A stretch of DNA of 15,609 nt from SIG653 sp045578045 (GCA_045578045.1 JAZNJM010000074.1:1-15609); one strand, 5' to 3'; counted from the stretch's first letter, positions 7,510-15,368 are shown. Program-made: numbers and translations. The notes: a model not told the origin generated them from the sequence alone.

Positions 7510-8526
7510 ATGAATGATAACGAATTAGAAAAAAAACAAGGTGAAATTATAATATATCAAGCTGATGATGGTAATACAAAAATTGATGTTAAAATGCAAG
7601 ATGAAACAGTATGGTTAAGTCAATCACAGCTTGTTGAACTTTATCAAACGAGTAAATCAAATATTAGTGAACATATTAAAAATATTTTCGCTGAAGGAGA
7701 ATTGGATGAAAATTCAGTTGTTCGCTTTTTCCGAACAACTGCCACCGACGGAAAAACATATAATATTAAGTATTATAACCTTGATATGATCATATCCCTT
7801 GGCTACAGAGTTAAAAGCGTAATAGCAACCAATTTTAGAAAATGGGCGACAGAACGAATCAAAGAGTATATCATCAAAGGATTTACTATGAACGATGATA
7901 AACTTAAAGAGCTGGGGGGCGGAAACTATTGGAAAGAATTGCTTGAACGCATCAGAGATATTCGTTCCTCTGAAAAAGTCATGTATAGACAAGTTTTAGA
8001 TTTATATGCAACAAGTGTAGATTACAATCCCAACAGCGAAGAATCAATTAAATTCTTCAAAATTGTCCAAAACAAACTTCATTATGCAGCTCACGGTCAT
8101 ACAGCCGCAGAAGTTATTTATGATAGAGCCAATTCGGAAAAGCCTTTTATGGGACTCACACATTTCTCTGGAGATTTTCCAACTTTATCAGATGTAAAAA
8201 TAGCCAAAAATTATCTTGAACCTGATGAATTAAAAGTTTTAAATAACTTAGTATCAGGATATTTTGATTTTGCTGAAATTCAAGCAATGCGAAAAAATCC
8301 TATGTATATGAAAGATTATATAGAGCATTTAGACGCTATTCTTTCTTCAACAGGCGAAAAAGTATTGCTTGATGCAGGAAAGGTAAGTAATAAACAAGCT
8401 CTAAAAAAAGCGACTGAAGAATATAAAAAATATCAGGTTCAAAATCTTTCACCCGTGGAAAAAGAGTATTTAAAAGTAATTAAAGAAACATCTAAAACTG
8501 CAAAAAAATTAGCAGACAAAAAATGA
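7510..8526 (+). CDS. rhuM: RhuM-family protein
   Basis: A 338-residue, full-length member of the RhuM family (COG3943, PF13310), named after a gene in Salmonella pathogenicity island 3. The N-terminal part has the hallmark VWLSQSQLVELYQTSKSNIS with EHIKNIFAEGEL and VVRFFRTTATDGKTY, which looks like a winged-helix or KilA-N-like DNA-binding region, then YYNLDMIISLGYRVKS. The C-terminal half contains HYAAHGHTAAEVIYDRAN, a region related to Fic/Doc-associated proteins, though no canonical HPFx(D/E)GN is seen. The molecular function is unknown; the genes are often found near restriction systems, which suggests a regulatory or toxin-antitoxin-like role. The ATG has AAAGGG 7 nt upstream. The gene sits between direct heptamer tracts and may be a later insertion into the operon. 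Its own weak promoter is possible. Confidence 0.88.
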   Translation: MNDNELEKKQGEIIIYQADDGNTKIDVKMQDETVWLSQSQLVELYQTSKSNISEHIKNIFAEGELDENSVVRFFRTTATDGKTYNIKYYNLDMIISLGYRVKSVIATNFRKWATERIKEYIIKGFTMNDDKLKELGGGNYWKELLERIRDIRSSEKVMYRQVLDLYATSVDYNPNSEESIKFFKIVQNKLHYAAHGHTAAEVIYDRANSEKPFMGLTHFSGDFPTLSDVKIAKNYLEPDELKVLNNLVSGYFDFAEIQAMRKNPMYMKDYIEHLDAILSSTGEKVLLDAGKVSNKQALKKATEEYKKYQVQNLSPVEKEYLKVIKETSKTAKKLADKK

Positions 8527-8528
8527 AA

Positions 8529-8633
8529 TTATAATTCATGATGCATAATTCATAATGCACAATTCATAATGCACAATTCATAATGCATAATTCATAATGC
8601 ATAATTCATAATGCACAATTCATAATTCATAAT
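8529..8633 (+). repeat. Fifteen-unit GCATAAT/TCATAAT heptamer tract downstream of rhuM
   Basis: Fifteen contiguous 7-bp units. From 8543 to 8619 the first base alternates G and T, so there is a 14-bp higher-order period (GCAYAAT TCATAAT). Orientation and unit match 7372-7420. It lies 2 bp after the rhuM stop codon. Confidence 0.85.
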
Positions 8634-8656
8634 TATAAAGTTTTGAATTTTAAGAC

Positions 8657-8751
8657 AGGAGGAAAGGAATTTAAACGTATTTTTTGTGTTTTAATTTATT
8701 TTCAAATTCAGTTTCTAATTTTAAAAAATGCGAGTTTAATTCCGAATTAAA
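8657..8751 (+). promoter_or_regulatory. Orphan Shine-Dalgarno and palindrome ahead of mod
   Basis: A perfect AGGAGG (8657-8662) has no ATG, GTG or TTG at a normal distance; a TAA in the mod frame follows at 8672-8674 and the nearest in-frame start (TTG 8684) is 21 nt away. The likely mod start (GTG 8756) is 93 nt away. Just before it lies a 17-bp palindrome, TTTAATTC C GAATTAAA (8735-8751). This looks like a small insertion between the old ribosome site and the gene, or a folded leader that brings them together. Confidence 0.45.
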
Positions 8752-8755
8752 GAAA

Positions 8756-10741
8756 GTGGATAAATTAAAAATGCATAGTATAAACAAAGTTGATGATAAC
8801 ATAAAAAAGATTGGGGAGTTATTTCCAAACTGTATTACTGAAGTTATAAAAGGATATACCACAGAAAAGAATGGCGAGAAAAAACCTATAATTGAATATG
8901 CTATCGACTTTGACATGCTCAAACAAGAACTTTCTTCTGTTGTTGTAGAGGGCAGAGAGGAACGTTATCAATTCACGTGGCCTGACAAGAAAAAGTCCAT
9001 ATTACTTGCTAACAGTCCTATTGCGAAAACGCTTCGTCCATGCCGTGAGGAAAGTGTTGATTTTGACACCACAGAGAACCTTTATATTGAGGGCGACAAC
9101 CTTGACGTATTGAAACTCTTGCAGGAAACCTATCTTGGTAAAATTAAAATGATTTACATAGACCCGCCTTACAATACGGGTAACGACTTCGTGTACAACG
9201 ATGATTTTGCAGAGAGTGCAGATGAGTACCTTGCCAACAGCGGGCAGTTTGACGATGAAGGCAACCGCTTAGTCAAAAATCTTGATAGTAATGGTAGATA
9301 CCATACAGATTGGTTGAATATGCTTTATCCTCGCTTGAAAATTGCAAAAGATTTGCTGTCAGATGATGGTGTCATTTTTATTTCAATTAGCGACAATGAA
9401 GTTGATAATTTAAGGAAAACATGTGACGAGGTTTTTGGTAAAAACAACTTTATCGCACAACAAGTTTGGACAAATAAGGAAGGTGGTGGCGGCTCCGACT
9501 CGAAGCATATTCGCGTTAAACATGAATATATTGTAACTTATTCCAAAAATATCGAACTTTGCCTTATTAATGGGGTAGATATTGAGAATGAGGAAAGATA
9601 TACAAAAAGCGACGAATATGTTAATGTGAGAGGGAAGTACTATTTACAACAACTTTCAATGGGCAGTCTCGGCTATGTAGAATCTCTTGATTTTCCAATA
9701 ACAGCTCCAGACGGGACGCTTGTATTTCCTAATAAAGATGGCAAAAAAGTTAATAGATGGCGTTGGGGGCACGATAAAGTTCAATGGGGATTGGAAAATG
9801 GTTATATAGAATTTAATAAGGATAAAAATGGATTTTGGATAGTCTCGACAAAACAATATTTAAAGGCGGATAATGAAGGTAATATTATAAATCGTACAAA
9901 TAGACCTTTTGCACTGATAGATAAATATTCAAGTACACTAGCAAGTAAAAAATTACAAGAGTTATTGGAAGGCAGAATTTTTGATTATTCAAAGCCCGTT
10001 GAATTATTGCACTATCTTTCTTTAATAGCATCCAATAAGGATTCGATAATCCTTGACTTCTTTTCTGGTTCTGCTACTACCGCCCACGCAGTTATGCAGT
10101 TGAATGCAGAGGATAATGGTACCCGTAAGTTTATTATGGTTCAGTTGCCAGAAGAAACTGATGAAAAGTCCGAGGCATATAAAGCTGGATATAAGAACAT
10201 TTGCGAAATTGGCAAAGAACGCATACGTAGAGCAGGGAAAAAAATTAGAAATGAGAAATTAGGAATTAGTAATGAAAATGATCAAATAAGTTTAGACAAT
10301 TCCTCATTACTAACTACTAATTCCTCATTAGATATCGGTTTCCGTGTTCTCAAACTCGACAGCACAAATATGAAAGACGTTTATTATAATCCCAATGATT
10401 ATGAACTTTCATTATTTGATACCCTTGCCGACAATATCAAAGAAGACCGTACACCAGAAGATTTGCTTTTCCAAGTTATGCTCGACCTCGGTATACTTCT
10501 TTCAAGCAAAATCGAAGAAACTACCATCTGTGGCAAAAAAGTATTTAACGTTGCAGACGATAATTTCTTGATTGCTTGCTTTGACGAAAACGTTAGCGAA
10601 GAAACAATAACAGAAATAGCAAAAATGAAGCCTTACTATTTCGTTATGAGAGATAACTCCATGTCAAACGATAGTGTTTCAGTTAATTTCGAACAGATTT
10701 TTGAAACATATAGCCCATCTACAATAAGGAAAGTTTTATAA
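8756..10741 (+). CDS. mod: Type III restriction-modification methyltransferase subunit Mod
   Basis: An N6-adenine DNA methyltransferase that also supplies sequence recognition to Res. From GTG 8756 it has 661 residues. Motif order is beta-class, as in type III Mod: DPPYNTG (motif IV) at 136-142 comes before the SAM-binding DFFSGSATT (motif I) at 434-442, with the target-recognition region between them. The start is uncertain: GTG 8756 gives VDKLKMHSINK, matching the remembered family N-terminus (M)DKLKMHS. TTG 8684 would add 24 unlikely residues and ATG 8771 would cut into the conserved part; the site has no good Shine-Dalgarno. At about residues 496-525 an in-frame heptamer palindrome inserts low-complexity sequence (IRNEKLGISNEN...). 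All catalytic motifs are intact. It reads into the second S23 gene and then res. Confidence 0.93.
   Translation: MDKLKMHSINKVDDNIKKIGELFPNCITEVIKGYTTEKNGEKKPIIEYAIDFDMLKQELSSVVVEGREERYQFTWPDKKKSILLANSPIAKTLRPCREESVDFDTTENLYIEGDNLDVLKLLQETYLGKIKMIYIDPPYNTGNDFVYNDDFAESADEYLANSGQFDDEGNRLVKNLDSNGRYHTDWLNMLYPRLKIAKDLLSDDGVIFISISDNEVDNLRKTCDEVFGKNNFIAQQVWTNKEGGGGSDSKHIRVKHEYIVTYSKNIELCLINGVDIENEERYTKSDEYVNVRGKYYLQQLSMGSLGYVESLDFPITAPDGTLVFPNKDGKKVNRWRWGHDKVQWGLENGYIEFNKDKNGFWIVSTKQYLKADNEGNIINRTNRPFALIDKYSSTLASKKLQELLEGRIFDYSKPVELLHYLSLIASNKDSIILDFFSGSATTAHAVMQLNAEDNGTRKFIMVQLPEETDEKSEAYKAGYKNICEIGKERIRRAGKKIRNEKLGISNENDQISLDNSSLLTTNSSLDIGFRVLKLDSTNMKDVYYNPNDYELSLFDTLADNIKEDRTPEDLLFQVMLDLGILLSSKIEETTICGKKVFNVADDNFLIACFDENVSEETITEIAKMKPYYFVMRDNSMSNDSVSVNFEQIFETYSPSTIRKVL
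10242..10330 (+). repeat. In-frame heptamer palindrome inside mod
   Basis: Five units related to TAATTAG (10242-10276), a 19-bp spacer, then five units of the complementary type (10296-10330, consensus CTAATTA/CTCATTA). AGGAATTAGTA (10261-10271) pairs perfectly with TACTAATTCCT (10315-10325). It is the same repeat as around S23 gene 1, without a gene between the arms. The translation is low-complexity and lies between the methyltransferase core and the conserved FRVLKLDSTNMKDVYY block. Confidence 0.8.
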
Positions 10742-10769
10742 AGTGTGGAGTTTTGAGAGTGGAGTGTAG
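10742..10769 (+). repeat. AGTGTGG-type heptamer tract upstream of S23 gene 2
   Basis: Four degenerate 7-bp units (AGTGTGG, AGTTTTG, AGAGTGG, AGTGTAG) begin at the last base of the mod stop codon plus one. The GGAG at 10761-10764 inside the tract is the Shine-Dalgarno for the ATG at 10774. The core GAGTGGAGT (10757-10765) is inverted at 11124-11132. Confidence 0.65.
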
Positions 10770-10773
10770 AATT

Positions 10774-11181
10774 ATGGAGAAAGAAAAGACTGTTAAATAC
10801 AAAAGCAAAAGGTTTGCAGTAAGAATTGTAAACCTATATAAATATTTATGCGATGAGAAGAAAGAGTTTGTTTTATCCAAGCAAGTATTACGTTCAGGCA
10901 CAAGTATTGGAGCCAATATTGCAGAAAGTGAATGTGCAATAAGTGAAAAAGATTTTCTTTCAAAGATTTACATTGCATTAAAGGAATGTGCTGAAACTAT
11001 ATACTGGTTAGATTTATTACACGAAACCGATTATTTATCAGATGAAATGTATAACTCTATTATTGGAGATTGCGAGGAACTCAAAAAAATGTTATCTTCT
11101 ACTACAAAAACAATGAACTCCAAACTCCACTCTGCACACTCCAAACTACCGAAGGGAGGAACGACCGAAGGTGAAGTTTAA
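10774..11181 (+). CDS. Four-helix-bundle protein, S23/IVP family (copy 2)
   Basis: A 135-residue member of the S23/IVP family (PF05635), closely similar to the copy at 6370 over its first ~110 residues: shared VLRSGTSIGANIAES-type signature, KDFLSKIYIALKECAET, YWLDLL, TDYLS, and DCEEL. The ATG at 10774 has GGAG 9 nt upstream; the in-frame TTG at 10753 would translate the repeat. The last ~20 residues (from MNSKLHSAHSKLPKGG) have no counterpart in copy 1 and are encoded by an inverted heptamer tract, so the C-terminal tail is probably an accident of the repeat. The gene overlaps the res start by 11 bp, suggesting translational coupling. Function unknown; no reverse transcriptase or variable-region repeat is present, so it is not evidence for a diversity-generating retroelement. 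Confidence 0.86.
   Translation: MEKEKTVKYKSKRFAVRIVNLYKYLCDEKKEFVLSKQVLRSGTSIGANIAESECAISEKDFLSKIYIALKECAETIYWLDLLHETDYLSDEMYNSIIGDCEELKKMLSSTTKTMNSKLHSAHSKLPKGGTTEGEV
11117..11151 (+). repeat. ACTCCAA-type heptamer tract downstream of S23 gene 2
   Basis: Five 7-bp units (ACTCCAA twice, ACTCCAC, TCTGCAC, ACTACCG), the reverse-complement type of 10742-10769, with ACTCCACTC (11124-11132) matching exactly. It lies inside the S23 reading frame and ends just before the res Shine-Dalgarno. Confidence 0.65.
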
Positions 11182-14100
11182 CTTTAAGATTCAACAATAT
11201 CAAACTGATGCAGTTGAGGCTGTTGCCCGTGTATTTGCAGGGCAAGGTCATTATGATAAAATCAGTTATATAAGAGATATTGGAAAAACAAAAAAAGAAT
11301 ACAACTATTTAGGTGACGTTGTTCACAAAGGTGATCAGAGGGCGTTGGCTTTTGATGAAGAAGACGAACTTTCTGATATTGGCTACAAAAACGAAGCGTT
11401 AGAGCTTTCTGACGATCAGCTTTTGCACAATATTCAGCAAATTCAAAATGAAAACAACATAAAAATGTCCTCATCACTTATAAAGTCCCTTGGGAGATGT
11501 TCTCTTGACATAGAGATGGAAACAGGTACGGGTAAAACCTACGTTTACATAAAAACCATCTTTGAATTAAACAAGCGTTACGGTTGGAGCAAATTTATTG
11601 TTGTGGTTCCCTCTATTGCCATTCGTGAAGGTGTAAAAAAATCCTTTGAGATTACATCGGATCACTTTATGGAGCATTACGGAAAAAAGGCTCGTTTCTT
11701 TGTGTATAACAGCTCAAACCTTAATCAGCTTGACAATTTCTCGTCCAGCTCAGGCATTAACGTTATGATAATCAACACTCAGGCGTTTGCCTCTTCTCTC
11801 AAAGAAGATGGAAAAAGCAAAGAAGCGAGAATTATCTACTCAAAGCGTGATGATTTCAATTCACGTCGTCCTATTGACGTAATTAAGGCAAACCGTCCTA
11901 TTATTATTTTGGACGAGCCTCAAAAAATGGGCGGCGAAGTTACACAAAAGGCACTTAAAAACTTCAATCCCCTATTTACCCTCAACTATTCTGCAACGCA
12001 CAAAACACAGCACAATCTTGTTTACGTACTGGATGCGTTAGAAGCCTTTAATCAAAGACTTGTAAAAAGAATAGAAGTAAAAGGCTTTGAAATGAAGAAT
12101 TTCCGTGGAACAGACCAATATCTGTTTTTAGAGAGGATTGTTCTTTCAAACAAAAAGCCTCCTATGGCAAAATTAGAGTTTGAAATTTTATACAACAAAA
12201 GCATAAACAGAGAAACGAGATACGTAGAAGTTGGTGATGACCTTTATTATAAATCCAACGAAATGGAGCAATATAAAGGTTTTATAGTTTCTGAAATTGA
12301 TCCTATTCGTGGTTGCATTACCTTCACAAACGGAGTTACGTTATATGCAGGCGATGCAAGCGGAGACGTTTCTGAAAAGGACGTAAGGCGTATTCAGATT
12401 CGTGAAACAATACTTTCCCACTTTGAAAAAGAAGAAAAACTTTTCAAAAAGGGTATAAAAACGTTGTCTTTGTTCTTTATTGACGAGGTTGCAAAATACC
12501 GCCAATATGATGAAGACGGGAACGAGATCCTTGGAGAATACGGAGTTATTTTTGAAGAAGAATACACAAGAATCCTCAATGACCTTCTGACAAGTTTTGA
12601 TGATGATTATCAAAAATATTTGCGTTCTACGGCAGATAATATTTCTGCTATTCACAAAGGATATTTCAGCATAGACAAAAAGACTGGAAGAAGCATTGAC
12701 AGTTCTCTAAAAAAGGGTTCAGAGTTTTCTGATGATATTTCTGCATATGAATTGATTTTGAAAAACAAAGAAAGGCTTTTAAGTTTTGAAGAGCCTACAA
12801 GGTTTATTTTCTCACACTCGGCACTTCGTGAAGGCTGGGACAACCCTAATGTTTTTCAGATATGCACACTCAGGCACTCCGACAGCAACACAGCCAAAAG
12901 GCAAGAGGTTGGACGAGGACTTAGACTTTGTGTTAATCAACAAGGAAACCGCATGGACAAAGAAACCTGCGGAAGTGCTGTTCACGACATAAACGTTCTT
13001 ACAGTTATTGCAAACGAAAGCTACAATACCTTTGTTTCGTCCTTGCAAGCAGACATAAAAGAAGTGCTTTACGCCAGACCTCTTACAGCCACAAGCGAAT
13101 ATTTCAAAGGCAGATTTGTTTCTACTGAAACTGAAATGGTTGAAATTGATTCTAAAACTGCGGATGCTATTGAATTTTATCTTATTCAAAACGGCTACGT
13201 TGATTATGACAGAAAGATAACAGAAAAATACAGAAACGATTTAGAATCAGGAACTCTCGTGGAGCTTCCACCTATACTTATTAACATAAGCGAAGGTGTT
13301 CACAAGCTCATTCAATCCGTTTACGATGAAAGCGTGCTTAAATCTATGGTTTCCAACGGCAGAGACGTACAAACACCCGACAATGCACTCAACGATAATT
13401 TCCGTAAAAAAGAGTTTCAGACACTTTGGAACTACATAAACAAAAAGTACGCCTACACAGTCGAATTTGACAGCGAAGAGCTTATAAAAAAATCAATAGC
13501 ACACATAAAAGAAAAATTGTTTATTTCTCAGCTCACCTACACTACTTCCATTGGTAAACAAAAAGCAGAAATGGATCAATATGAAGTGGAAAAAGGTGAA
13601 TCCTTCACTATTTCCAAAACAAGAACAGAAACGCTCCGAAGTGCTGAGGGAAGCAAAATAAAATATGATCTTGTTGGAAAAGTTGCGGAAGGAACATTGC
13701 TCACAAGAAAGACCATCTGCAAAATTTTATCAGGCATTGGCGAAGATAAAATATATATGTTCAGAAACAATCCCGAAGAATTTATTTCAAAGGTTATAAG
13801 GCTTATAAACGAACAAAAGGCATCAATAATTGTTGACCACATTTCTTATGACCAGATAAGCGGAAAATACGACAACGATATTTTTACAGCCGAAAAAAGC
13901 CGTGAAAAACTTGAAAAAGCCTTCAAAGCTGAAAAGGCTATTCAAGACTACGTTTTCACAGACGGAACTGCTGAAAAAAGCATTGAACGCAAATTTGCTG
14001 AATCTCTTGATACCGCTGAAGAAGTTTGCGTATATGCAAAACTTCCTCGTGGTTTTCATATTCCAACGCCTGTTGGAAACTACTCACCCGACTGGGCAAT

Positions 14101-14302
14101 AGCATTCAACGAAGGCTCTGTTAAGCATATTTATTTCATTGCTGAAACCAAAGGCACTATGGAAAGTCTTAATCTCCGTCCCATTGAACAAGCCAAAATA
14201 AAATGTGCTAAAAAACTATTCAATGACATCTCCACAAGCAACGTAAAATATCACGACGTGGACAGCTATGCCCGCTTGCTTGAGATAATGAATAATATTT
14301 AG
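11171..14302 (+). CDS. res: Type III restriction subunit Res (helicase-nuclease)
   Basis: A 1043-residue restriction subunit that uses ATP to move along DNA and cuts unmodified sites together with Mod. Motor motifs are intact: Walker A METGTGKTYVY from residue 116, DEPQ at 248-251 (the type III form of the DExx box), SATHKTQ near 275, and motif VI QEVGRGLRL from 578. The C-terminal PD-(D/E)xK nuclease is also complete: D974 in YSPDWAIAF and E992/K994 in IAETKG. Length is normal for the family. The GTG at 11171 has GGGAGG 10 nt upstream and starts the conserved FKIQQYQTDAV; it overlaps the preceding S23 gene by 11 bp. Unlike classical type III loci, where mod and res are adjacent, an S23 gene separates them here. 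An active enzyme is expected. Confidence 0.95.
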   Translation: MKFNFKIQQYQTDAVEAVARVFAGQGHYDKISYIRDIGKTKKEYNYLGDVVHKGDQRALAFDEEDELSDIGYKNEALELSDDQLLHNIQQIQNENNIKMSSSLIKSLGRCSLDIEMETGTGKTYVYIKTIFELNKRYGWSKFIVVVPSIAIREGVKKSFEITSDHFMEHYGKKARFFVYNSSNLNQLDNFSSSSGINVMIINTQAFASSLKEDGKSKEARIIYSKRDDFNSRRPIDVIKANRPIIILDEPQKMGGEVTQKALKNFNPLFTLNYSATHKTQHNLVYVLDALEAFNQRLVKRIEVKGFEMKNFRGTDQYLFLERIVLSNKKPPMAKLEFEILYNKSINRETRYVEVGDDLYYKSNEMEQYKGFIVSEIDPIRGCITFTNGVTLYAGDASGDVSEKDVRRIQIRETILSHFEKEEKLFKKGIKTLSLFFIDEVAKYRQYDEDGNEILGEYGVIFEEEYTRILNDLLTSFDDDYQKYLRSTADNISAIHKGYFSIDKKTGRSIDSSLKKGSEFSDDISAYELILKNKERLLSFEEPTRFIFSHSALREGWDNPNVFQICTLRHSDSNTAKRQEVGRGLRLCVNQQGNRMDKETCGSAVHDINVLTVIANESYNTFVSSLQADIKEVLYARPLTATSEYFKGRFVSTETEMVEIDSKTADAIEFYLIQNGYVDYDRKITEKYRNDLESGTLVELPPILINISEGVHKLIQSVYDESVLKSMVSNGRDVQTPDNALNDNFRKKEFQTLWNYINKKYAYTVEFDSEELIKKSIAHIKEKLFISQLTYTTSIGKQKAEMDQYEVEKGESFTISKTRTETLRSAEGSKIKYDLVGKVAEGTLLTRKTICKILSGIGEDKIYMFRNNPEEFISKVIRLINEQKASIIVDHISYDQISGKYDNDIFTAEKSREKLEKAFKAEKAIQDYVFTDGTAEKSIERKFAESLDTAEEVCVYAKLPRGFHIPTPVGNYSPDWAIAFNEGSVKHIYFIAETKGTMESLNLRPIEQAKIKCAKKLFNDISTSNVKYHDVDSYARLLEIMNNI

Positions 14303-14350
14303 AAAACGTTTTTTAAATTAAATAGTTAAATTATTATAAGAGAGGTTTTT

Positions 14351-15346
14351 ATGAAAAACAGCGAATATATAAATATTCCCGAAGATTATTCAAGAATAGA
14401 GCTAAACCGACTTTACCGCGAAAAAGGAATAGAAAACAAAACGTCAGTGAAATTAAGAAAGTATTTCAATGCTTTTGCTCACTTATACGGTGCTTTGCCT
14501 CTCCCCAAGGCTTTTGAAATAGTTTCAAGTCAAAACAACGCAGACGTTACTGAAGAAGTGTTTTATGATTTTGCAGAAATTGCATGTCACGAAAACGAGA
14601 ATTATTTCGTTCTTGGAGCAGAAGATATTTACATAGACGGAAAGCCTACAACAATTAAAGAAAAAATTATTGTTGAACCTTGCCTTATTGAAAATTTTGA
14701 TGCTTATCACGAAATTCTACGCCAACAAAATCACAAGCCTTTTTACATTCCCTGCAAAACAACCCTTTTAAAATACAATTCCCCCGATTTTTTTGAGCCA
14801 ACAGAAGAAACTGATGCAATTCTTGATTTCTTTAAAAACACTCTTAAATTTGACGAAGAAAAAAGCATGTATTTTCTACAAGAAATTATGTTATATTTCT
14901 CGGCGGGAGATATTGAAAAGCCATATCACTATATTCTTGAGCATTTCTCAAAAATAAAACTATTTAAAAAAGAAAAACAATGGATAAAGTTTTCAGAGTT
15001 ATTAATGGAACTCAACAACAACGCCAGAACGCCTTTTAATTGCGGACATACTCCAAATGAGATAAGAAAACTTGTTCCCGCAGGTCCCGTAAGCGAGATA
15101 ACCATAGGAGATAATATGAAAAAAATGCTCGCAGACGGAACTATATCAGCCGCTGACGTGATTGAACAGGTAGAAAAAAGCGATGTTCCACGAGAGGTTA
15201 AGAAAAACATTTTTCAAATGATGGAGGATATAGGCATTCCAAAATTTTCTGAAAACACAAGCTCCATCAAAAAAGTGGGAAGAAACGATCCTTGCCCTTG
15301 TGGAAGCGGCAAAAAATATAAAAAATGTTGTGGTAGCGTTTCTTGA
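14351..15346 (+). CDS. SEC-C motif protein
   Basis: A 331-residue protein with a C-terminal SEC-C zinc-binding motif: GRNDPCPCGSGKKYKKCC, with C315, C317, C326 and C327 as the likely metal ligands (the SecA C-terminal tail type). The preceding ~300 residues are not recognised; they look mostly helical, with FSAGDIEKPYHYILEHFS in the middle and a charged segment near 255-290. SEC-C modules are attached to many proteins, including defence and helicase-associated ones, usually as a protein- or ribosome-binding zinc finger. The ATG has GAGAGG 6 nt upstream. It starts 48 bp after res on the same strand with no terminator between, so co-transcription is likely. Membership in the defence system is inferred from position and similar base composition. 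Confidence 0.75.
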   Translation: MKNSEYINIPEDYSRIELNRLYREKGIENKTSVKLRKYFNAFAHLYGALPLPKAFEIVSSQNNADVTEEVFYDFAEIACHENENYFVLGAEDIYIDGKPTTIKEKIIVEPCLIENFDAYHEILRQQNHKPFYIPCKTTLLKYNSPDFFEPTEETDAILDFFKNTLKFDEEKSMYFLQEIMLYFSAGDIEKPYHYILEHFSKIKLFKKEKQWIKFSELLMELNNNARTPFNCGHTPNEIRKLVPAGPVSEITIGDNMKKMLADGTISAADVIEQVEKSDVPREVKKNIFQMMEDIGIPKFSENTSSIKKVGRNDPCPCGSGKKYKKCCGSVS

Positions 15347-15368
15347 AAAAATAAACACGTAAAATCTC

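Noticed and set aside
8529..8633. Repeat array as a CRISPR
   Set aside because: Units are 7 bp and contiguous with no unique spacers; no cas gene is present.
6370..11181. S23 (Avd-like) proteins as part of a diversity-generating retroelement
   Set aside because: No reverse transcriptase and no template/variable repeat pair is present; the family is broad.
14303..14350. Promoter for the SEC-C gene
   Set aside because: AT-rich, with a TATAA-like string too close to the start codon and no matching -35 at a suitable distance.
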